A stretch of DNA of 64,000 nt. It comes from Verticillium longisporum (lineage: Eukaryota > Ascomycota > Sordariomycetes > Glomerellales > Plectosphaerellaceae). The stretch spans positions 6,510,001 to 6,574,000 of the forward strand of contig JAETXT010000001.1 in assembly GCA_019188255.1 (NCBI GenBank), read 5' to 3'. Below the pieces are notes generated by a model. The model was not told where the DNA came from and did no database searches. It was given only the letters and a program-made list of their open reading frames with translations. How positions within the stretch are numbered: the first letter of the stretch is position 1; every line of letters begins with the position of its first letter. Positions 56,696 to 64,000 of this stretch are shown here, one piece after another. The translations under genes and the position numbers were made by a program.

Positions 56696-57589
56696 TGCTG
56701 CTGCTCCGTCTTTCGGGGCACCTTCGGTGCTGTGCTACGCGAGAATGGGATGGACGTAGAGGAGAGAAGCGACGGGTGGCGGGCAACGTCAGAGTCAACC
56801 GACAGCCAAGGACAAACAAAGCCTTGCAGGACAAACACGGGCTAGCAGAACAAGAGGGAGGCGACAGCGCAAGTTGATGAAGCTTGACAAGTATCGGAGG
56901 GACGAGGTGCTGTTCCAGTCGAGCAAACAACAAACACGATGAAGCCACTTCAGTCTCCTCTCTGGTTTTGGCTCGGTCTTCCCTCTAATAATAAAGAGTC
57001 TCCCCACCGTGTCTCTCCACTGTTGTTCAGACGTCTAAATCAGTCAACACCCGAAACCGGATAGCCCTGGCCTGACGGTACGGTACCTTGCTTCTTTGCT
57101 AGGGGGAGGGGGCGAGAGGCGGAAGTCTGTGCCTCTCCACCTTGCAAGCCCCCAAGTTCCGAGTCCAAGCCCCTCCCGTCCATGTCAAGTGGACTGATAC
57201 TTAAGCCTTCCCCACGTGCTGATAAGCTCTGGTAGCGTGAAACATCTTTCGATAAGAGCGCCAAGGCAACCTTATTCGGCCAGTGCCCTCTTTGCCTCAT
57301 CTTTGCTCCCGACTTGGGAGTAGGTGTCTGCCTACCTGTGCCGTGTCGCCCCTCGACCTGAGAATGACTTCGCGGAGCAAAACGTGTGCCGTCAGGAGCC
57401 GGACTTGATTGACCACGCAGCTGCTTCGGCCAAAAATACCCGCCCCGCTCTCTACGACTTCATAGTTTGTTGTCTGTTCTTATATCTTGCACATCCTTTC
57501 TGTTCATTGTGCCCTCCTCCTCCCTCTCTTGGCCTCCGTGCTCAACCGCAGGTTTCCCTCGATGCAAGAGCCGACTTCTTCCGCCCACG
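56696..57589. other. divergent intergenic region
   Basis: This lies between the DUF7704 gene (-) and the double-telobox gene (+). No gene is seen. An intron in the leader of the latter is possible, with acceptor CAACCGCAG ending near 57,551. Confidence 0.55.
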
Positions 57590-59268
57590 ATGGCATTCAT
57601 CGAACCACGCCTTATCCACCTGCTCAACGATGCGACAACCCCTCAGCTCGGACACATCGACCTTCCTCCCTTCACCGAAGCTTTCCCCGAAGCCTCTAGT
57701 CGGCTGACACCCCTCGGACCAACGGCTGGTCGAAGAGACGAGCTTCTTGGTGCCGCACCGCCGACTGGCAACCATGGCTCCCTGTCACAGACGACGGGGG
57801 CATATGACGATGTAGGAGCGACGCTGCGCGACCCCAGGAGGGATGGGGACGCCACTACAGATAGGGGTGCCATCGCCAATGTTCCTCGCATCCCGCTGAG
57901 GTTGCTCCTCGGCGAAACGGATGAGGCCAGCCACATGTATGCTCCAGGCCAGGAAGCCGACGACGGGCCTGAGGGAAAAGACGACCCCGCATCGAAAAAG
58001 AGACACCGAGCCATGACGAACAAGGACGACCTCATGCATTTGCCACAGCCAGTGAAAAAACAAAAGGCAGCGTCGCAGACCCGACTGCCACCCATGCCGC
58101 GCTTCATCAACGCACTACACGAACCTCCGCCCGACGCCGCCCTGTTTCCTCCCATCTCTTCCACCGAATTCGATACACCTGACCCCGATGCGGCGCAGCG
58201 CCAACCAGCGGCGAGGGAACTGCCACAGGTACACGAAGACAAGCCGATGGAGGTGGAGCCCTCGAAGTCACAAAAGCCGGGGAACGTAAAGACGAGAAAA
58301 AAGCCATGAAGCCCCGAAGGAAGTGGTCAGAATCAGAGACCACACACCTGCTGCTCGGCGTAAATCGACACGGTGTGGGCAAGTGGACAGATATTCTCGC
58401 CGATCCCGAGTTTAACTTTAACAGCCGCACAGCGGGGGATCTCAAGGATCGCTTCAGGACGTGCTGTCCGACAGAGCTTCGGAAGAACGGCAAGGAAAAG
58501 TCAGCGGCGTCGGTCGATCCTCTTCCCACGCCGCCTGCGGAGGCCAAGGGAAAGGCGAAGACGGGCCTTCTTTCGGAGAACATCCTCATTGACCCTGACG
58601 AAGCATTCGACCCAGATCAGTGTCAGCAGAATACCAATGATGCCGAGGCAGTGGTGAAGCACAAGAAGAGCCGCGCGCATCGGAAAAAGATTGAAGATTT
58701 GGCAGAACTCGGGATCCACGGGCCTTTCAAAAAGTCGCATCGGCGGGAGCGACGTCCTTTCTCGGAACAAGATGACCTGCAGATCCTGGAAGGGCTCGAC
58801 AAGTACGGACCGTCATGGACCAAAATTCAGCGCGACCCGCGCTTCAGCCTGTCAGGCCGCCAGCCCACCGACCTGAGAGACAGAGTGCGAAACAAGTACC
58901 CAGATGTATACCAAAGGATCGAAAGGGGTCTTTTGCATCTCAAGGAGCTCAAGGAGCGAAACGACAGTGTCGACACATCGACCAACACAGCAAAGGAGAG
59001 CAGCAGTTCCCAGCCACGCCAGGCGCACCAGGGATCCATTGCCCAACTAGCATGGAAGGAAGACCTCACTCGCTGGACCGTGTCGCCAATGGAAAGCGAG
59101 GAACTGCCCGTTGTGCCGCAACCATTCGAGCTGACCGAGGCCTCGACGACAGCATTTATGGGAAGTGTTGGCGAAATGGACATTTCTCGCCTTCTGCTTG
59201 ATGATTCAGAGATATCTGACCTTCCTGGCCGACACATGGCATCCGACTCTGATCTGGTGTCTCTATGA
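57590..59268 (+). CDS. double-telobox Myb protein, Teb1/Tay1-like, one apparent base loss
   Basis: The first frame begins MAFIEPRLIHLLNDATTPQL and is disordered for about 235 residues. It runs into a TGA at 58,307 just after a run of six A (58,297-58,302). The second frame opens at once with AMKPRRKWSESE. One more A joins them into 559 residues (1,679 + 1 = 1,680 nt). Myb repeat 1, residues about 244-294, has GVNRHGVGKWTDIL and telobox helix GDLKDRFRT. Repeat 2, about 388-438, has GLDKYGPSWTKIQ and PTDLRDRVRNKYP. Two telobox Mybs in tandem are the mark of S. pombe Teb1 and Yarrowia Tay1, which bind TTAGGG-type repeats at telomeres and promoters. The two frames overlap by ATGA. Confidence 0.8.
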
Positions 59269-60115
59269 CCTCAGAGCAATCCACGCCCGGCCGTTGACGG
59301 TTGGGCGAGCTAGCTTGCTGCTCGGTTAGCGCCTCATCTCGACGATGAGCCTCTGATGCAAGCTGCTTTTTCTTTTGTCAACAGGGAGGGTATCGCAGAA
59401 CGACTCATGGTACCCTGCGGGGCCATTCACTTGATTTCATGGTACTCAGGACCCAAGGATGGGTAAATACCCGGCGCTTGGCATCGTCCTATGAACGAAC
59501 GGCGCACTTTCAATTTGCGACCTCGTGGCCAGGTTACGACTGGCTGGCGAGTAGAAAAAAAAAACGGATCGGCAACGGAACACGGCAAATGGAAATGATC
59601 TAGATGGAGAACTGTCGCTTCTGGCACAAGAAGGGGGAGACTCGAAAACGGCATCACTGCTTGGGTCGATTTACATGTCCGATAGAGTGCGTTCCGTGCA
59701 GTTGTGTGTACCGCTTGTAGAAATGATCAATCGTGAAAGAGTTTCCTCGACGCCTTTGGTTCGCATGATCATGTCTTGTCCATCCCCCTGTTATCTGTGG
59801 ATGATGTGCTCCAGTACCGCCTCTCTTCGCGGTGGTTCGGATCTCGGTCACTACACCGAGGATGGATGGGGCGATTTCGGTCAGTCTGTGGTGGGCGTCA
59901 AAGGTGGTCGGCACGGGCCCACATAACACAACCAATAGTATCGCTCTCAAGCAGTCCCGCCTGTCCAGGGCAAGAAAACCTACCTCCACAAAGAGTTTTC
60001 TCGCCCAGGCAGGACCACACTTGTGTACAGCCCGACTTTTTGTGTGGACTTGACCTTCGACCTCACCTTCACCACCAACAAACTCCATCCACCAGACTCG
60101 GTACTAACAGTCAAG
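59269..60115. other. intergenic, RPS4 promoter side
   Basis: No gene is seen. The minus-strand frame at 59,654-60,088 covers the RPS4 upstream and leader sequence and has no domain. I found no CCCTAA telobox here. Confidence 0.6.
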
Positions 60116-61365
60116 ATGGGCAAGGGACTGTAAGTTCACCACGATCTCGCCCTCTACTTGACGCTCGCAATGTCTTCGAGATGACGGGCTCGCCATTCGC
60201 AGCCCCAACCTCGTCGGCGCTGCCATTGTCAATGGGCGGTACGCAGCTGGTATCAACGGGATTCTGACTTGTCTCTCTTCGCAGCAAGAAGCACCAGAAG
60301 CGCCTCAGCGCGCCCTCGCACTGGCTTCTCGACAAGCTGTCGGGCACCTACGCTCCCCGCCCTTCGGCCGGTCCCCACAAGCTCCGCGACTGCATGCCCC
60401 TGATCGTCTTCCTGCGCAACCGCCTCAAGTATGCGCTCAACTTCCGCGAGACCCGCTCCATCATGATGCAGCGCCTCGTCAAGGTTGACGGCAAGGTCCG
60501 CACCGACATCACCTACCCCGCTGGCTTCATGGACGTCATCACCATCGAGAAGACCGGCGAGAACTTCCGCCTCATCTACGACATCAAGGGCCGCTTCACC
60601 GTCCACCGTATCCAGGCTGAGGAGGCCGAGTACAAGCTCGGCAAGGTCAAGCGTGTCCAGCTTGGCCGTGGTGGAGTCCCATTCTTGGTCACGCACGATG
60701 CCAGGACGTGAGTCAAATCATGCCCTCGTAAGACATCATTCAGCCGTTGGATCAAGCTTTGGTCGACTCGGGGGGGAAATGATGAATAAACTGGAAAGAG
60801 CAAAGAGATCCAATGCCTCTTCCGGGAGGCTGGATCTCTCGGCCCGTACGCGCGCAGCGCGCTTCGGCTTTGCTGCTGCCAAGCGTGTTGCTGCCACCTG
60901 TTGCCTCGCTGCCTTTCCATTCAACCCCCCGCGACGAGATTGGAGCGACCATCTATGCGGCTGTATGTGTCTCTCTTCCCCTCCCGTATGCTAACGTTAT
61001 GTTCTTTGCACAGCATCCGCTACCCTGACCCTCTGATCAAGGTCAACGACACCGTGAAGATTGACCTTGCCACCGGCAAGATCACCGACTTCATCAAGTT
61101 CGACACGGGCGCCATTGCCATGGTCACCGGTGGCCGCAACATGGGTCGTGTTGGTGTCATCACTCACCGTGAGCGCCACGACGGTGGTTTCAACATCATC
61201 CACGTCAAGGATGCCATTGACAACACCTTCGCCACCCGTGAGAGCAACGTTTTCGTCATCGGCTCTGAGAAGCCCTGGATCTCCCTGCCCAAGGGCAAGG
61301 GTGTTAAGCTCACCATCGCCGAGGAGCGTGACCGCCGTCGCGCCCACGCCATTGCTGGCCAGTAG
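60116..61365 (+). CDS. RPS4: 40S ribosomal protein S4 (eS4)
   Basis: Exons 60116-60129, 60285-60707 and 61014-61365 give 262 residues, the normal size. Exon 1 encodes MGKGL, with its last codon split by donor GTAAGT. Then come [20 protein letters not shown], the S4 RNA-binding region ([20 protein letters not shown]) and the KOW-containing C-terminal part ([19 protein letters not shown]), ending [10 protein letters not shown]. The protein belongs to the small ribosomal subunit body. Codon use is strongly biased, as expected for high expression. Intron 2 is 306 bp, long for this window. It has an ATGATGA word near 60,779 but no CTGA partner, so I do not call a snoRNA. The gene is intact. Confidence 0.97.
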
Positions 61366-61767
61366 ACGATTCATGTTTTCTAGTCCAGGTCAATGGGGGC
61401 GGGGGAGCAAACAGGGTTTCAAAAGGGTGTTGAGTGCAAAGCATGAGACAAACGGAGTACAGGGCTGATTTCGAGTTTTCGGCTTTATGAACTACTACCC
61501 GGCGGGTAGCTGTAGCCAGCAATACCATGCCATTGAAGATCACCCTGACGTTACCTGTTATTCTTTTCCGATGCTTTCAAGGTGACCTGTGATCATGTGT
61601 TGTGTTCCATGAAACATGTCTGATCGTGGCTGTTGTTCCAGCGTTCGAACCTATACTCACGGCCGAGGCCTCTCACTGCATGTCGACAAGACTGACAACA
61701 TGTTGTAGGGATGAACTACGACACGATGTAAACAACCTTGGTTGAGCATAAAGACGCGTCTATTTTA
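61366..61767. other. 3' intergenic between convergent genes
   Basis: No gene is seen between RPS4 and the beta-glucosidase gene. Confidence 0.6.
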
Positions 61768-64000
61768 CTATAGATGATTCCATGACGACCCTTTGCTGAC
61801 GGAAAATGGCACAGCATGTCCCCCGACCAAGACACCATACGTCCCGGGCTCCATCCTCCAGGCGACCTCGTTCTCATCCCAGTAGCTGCACGCTACTTTG
61901 AGATCGACCGCGAGCTCGACCGTCCTCGACTCGCCCGGTTGCAACATGCTCTTGTCAAAAGCCTTGAGCTCCTTCCCAGGTCGCGACACGGCCGTCTCTT
62001 TCGCCGGCGAGACATACAGCTGCACGACCTCCTGACCGGCAACGCGGCCGGTATTCTTGACCGTGACACAGCATCGCAAGACGGCCGTCTCCACGTCTTC
62101 TTCCGCCGTGGCGCCGAGCCCCTCATACTGAAAACTCGTGTACGACAGGCCAAAGCCAAAAGGCCACCTGACCCTGTCTCCGGCCGCCGCCTGCGAAGAG
62201 CGGTAGCCGACCTCGACGCCCTCGGCATACTCAATCCGCACGCTGCCGTCCTCCAGCTTGCGGGCCGGAAAGTGGCCGAAGCTCGGCGCGTCCTCGAGCG
62301 TCTTGAACCACGTCGTCGCCAGCCGGCCGCTCGGACAGACGGCGCCCGTCAGCACGTCGACGACGGCCCGCGCCCCCTCCTTCCCGGGAAAGTGCGCGAG
62401 CACGATGGCGTCGACGTCGTCGACAAAAGCGCTGACATCGATGGAGTTCCCGCAGTGCAGCAACGAGTACCGTCTTCTTGGACGTGGCGGCCACGGCCTT
62501 GATGAGGGCGGCCTGGTTCGCCGGCATGCGAATGTCGTCGAGGTCGAAGCCCTCCGACTCGTACTGCTCGTCGCGTCCCGCGTAGAGGACGCTGACGTCT
62601 GACGTGCGGGCCAGGGCGACGGCGTTGGCGATGGCCTGCTGCTCGTCGTACGCCTCTTCGAAGCAGAGGCTTGCCGCGTAGGGGGTTGGCTCGCCGATGA
62701 CGAGCTCGGGAGGCCGGCCATGTCGAGACGGATGTCGTAAGAGATGCCGGCTTCCATGGATACTTGCGTGCCTGTCTCGAGGAGGATGTGGTTGAAGATG
62801 AATTGGTCCGTCGGGATGCCCTTGTCTGAGCCCGTCAGGACGGTTTCGCCGTTGACACTGAGGGTGAACGCTCCCGTGCATCTGATGGCTAAGGTGTGGT
62901 CGCCGGATGTGGACGGTGTCAGTTTGGTTGTGATCTTCAGCCGGGACCCAGGTACCTTGAGGCCTGGCTTGAATTGCCCGAGCATCCAAACGACGGGCTT
63001 GGCCTGGTGCTCTTCTAAGAGCGGCTCGGGCGAGTCGTCGTTGTAGTAGGTCACGTCTGCGCCTGGACGGCCATCCTTGGCGACGAGTTCATCAGTGTCG
63101 GCGACAGGTTTGATTCGTCGCGTCCGCACGCCAGGAGAGTATCGCACGCGCTCTGCGTTGTCTGCCGCCTCTTTCCAGAGGTCGATGGGGGAGCTTCTGT
63201 ACTGCGGCGTGCATGAAGCGCTGCCGCCTCCAGTGATGACGGGGTCTCGCGCGAACTCCCCAATGACGGCAACCGTGTCGGCAGAGGACTGTGTCAGGTC
63301 AAGAGGCAGTGCCTGCTGTTCGTTCTTCAAGAGGACAATGCCGCTGGCCGCCAGCTCCCAGGCCAACCGGTTCGTCTTCTCATTGATGATGGACTTCTCG
63401 GTGCTGATGCCGTGGCACGCCTTGGTCCGGTCCCGCAGCTCCAGCATTTTGAGCACGCGAGCATCGACCTCGCCGATGGCCACCTCGCCCGCCTCGACGG
63501 CTTTGACAAGCCTGGCGCCCCTGAAGATGGGAAACGGCATCTCGAGGTCGAGGCCGGCCTGGATGGGTGCGGCCGTATTGTGCACGGCGAATCAGTCGGA
63601 CATGGTGATGCCCTTGTACCCCCCCCATTGGGCCCGGAGCACCCCCTCCATCAAGGGCCTGTTCTCACTGCAGAAAGCTCCATCGACCTTGTTGTATCTG
63701 GTTTGGTTTTCACGTCAGTCTTCAGTCCTCGCGTCTCTCGCGTATTCGTACGCCTCGAATAGGGGCTCCTTACGCCGTCATGATGCCCACAGGATCCGAT
63801 GTCCTCAACAGATGCTGCCAGGCGGCGAGGTAGACCTCTCGCAAGGTCCTGCTGTCCGCCGAATGCCTGACGTCGTAAAAGTGCCTCAGCGTCTCCGAGT
63901 CGTTGCAGACAAAGTGCTTGGGGCACGCGCCGACACCCATGGCCTGGATGCCGTTGACAACGGCGCCAGCAAGACGGCCCGACAGGAGGGGATCCTCGCT
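61768..64000 (-). CDS. GH3 beta-glucosidase with PA14 insert, partial and disrupted
   Basis: Exons are 63697-61768 and at least 64000-63774, continuing beyond the window. The upstream exon holds GVGACPKHFVCNDSETLRHF and the next YNKVDGAFCSENRPLMEGVL, both typical of GH3. In ITMSD*FAVHNTAAP the codon after the nucleophile Asp is TGA (63,594-63,592) where the family has Trp. A PA14-like part (YYNDDSPEPLL to SVNGETVLTGS), GYRSSQAAAGDRVRWPFGFG and a fibronectin-III-like C-terminus follow. The frame moves near 62,716-62,725 and back near 62,455-62,470. The enzyme would release glucose from beta-glucosides. No signal peptide can be judged because the N-terminus is outside. It is a pseudogene or an error-rich copy. 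Confidence 0.88.

Noticed and set aside
58303..58309. ATGA overlap of two frames as possible coupled translation
   Set aside because: Both frames belong to one Myb protein family and meet at an A run. A lost base is simpler, and stop-start coupling is not usual in fungal nuclear genes.
60708..61013. Possible box C/D snoRNA in RPS4 intron 2
   Set aside because: A C-box-like ATGATGA is present near 60,779, but I could find no CTGA D box downstream within the intron.
1..64000. CRISPR arrays, operons or prophage-like islands
   Set aside because: The tandem repeats lack unique spacers, and all genes are spliced eukaryotic genes.

Overview
The window is nuclear DNA of a filamentous ascomycete, most likely a sordariomycete and probably Hypocreales. 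The genes are GC-rich and carry several short (50-130 bp) GT-AG introns with CTAAC-like branch sites. There is a TEF1 gene with long 5' introns, plus typical Pezizomycotina genes: a kapC-type bZIP factor, palI/RIM9, an aspE-type septin, SLS1 and a DUF7704 protein. No bacterial or viral genes, CRISPR arrays, rRNA or tRNA were found.

Layout. 0.9-2.3 kb: kapC-type bZIP factor (-). 4.1-5.5 kb: CDP-alcohol phosphotransferase (-). 5.97-6.32 kb: GGGACT hexamer satellite. 6.6-9.6 kb: coatomer gamma SEC21 (-). 12.6-14.7 kb: TEF1 (+). 16.0-19.1 kb: SLS1 (-), divergent from NSE3 (+, 19.6-20.8 kb). 21.0-21.4 kb: SF3b5 (-), whose first coding exon is the ATG alone. 21.8-24 kb: poor, lower-GC stretch with a kinase-like fragment. 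24.2-26.3 kb: amino-acid permease (-), divergent from an amdS-like amidase (+, 26.9-28.8 kb). 29.3-30.9 kb: MYND-like Cys/His protein (+). 31.4-33.1 kb: unrecognised 581-residue protein (-). 36.8-39.1 kb: palI/RIM9 (-). 43.4-45.5 kb: ABC1/ADCK atypical kinase (+). 50.0-51.7 kb: aspE-type septin (+). 52.6-55.3 kb: Myb protein, possibly TRF/Taz1-like (-). 56.1-56.7 kb: DUF7704 membrane protein (-). 57.6-59.3 kb: double-telobox Myb protein of the Teb1/Tay1 kind (+). 60.1-61.4 kb: RPS4 (+). 61.8 kb to the end: GH3 beta-glucosidase (-, incomplete).

Genes that may work together. The permease and amidase are divergent and share about 530 bp of upstream DNA, which suggests uptake and hydrolysis of an amide or amino-acid nitrogen source. 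Two Myb genes with telobox-type features lie about 2.3 kb apart. The promoter of one holds the only tandem telomere-like motif I found in the window, arranged as a 16-bp palindrome.

Quality. Eleven gene models are open from start to stop after splicing. Eight others, including the essential SEC21 and TEF1, carry one to three single-base losses, often in G, C or A runs. Restoring exactly the inferred number of bases makes each testable model a whole number of codons. Most breaks are therefore probably assembly errors, so pseudogene calls here are unsafe. TEF1 also has substitutions at normally invariant residues, which base dropout does not explain.
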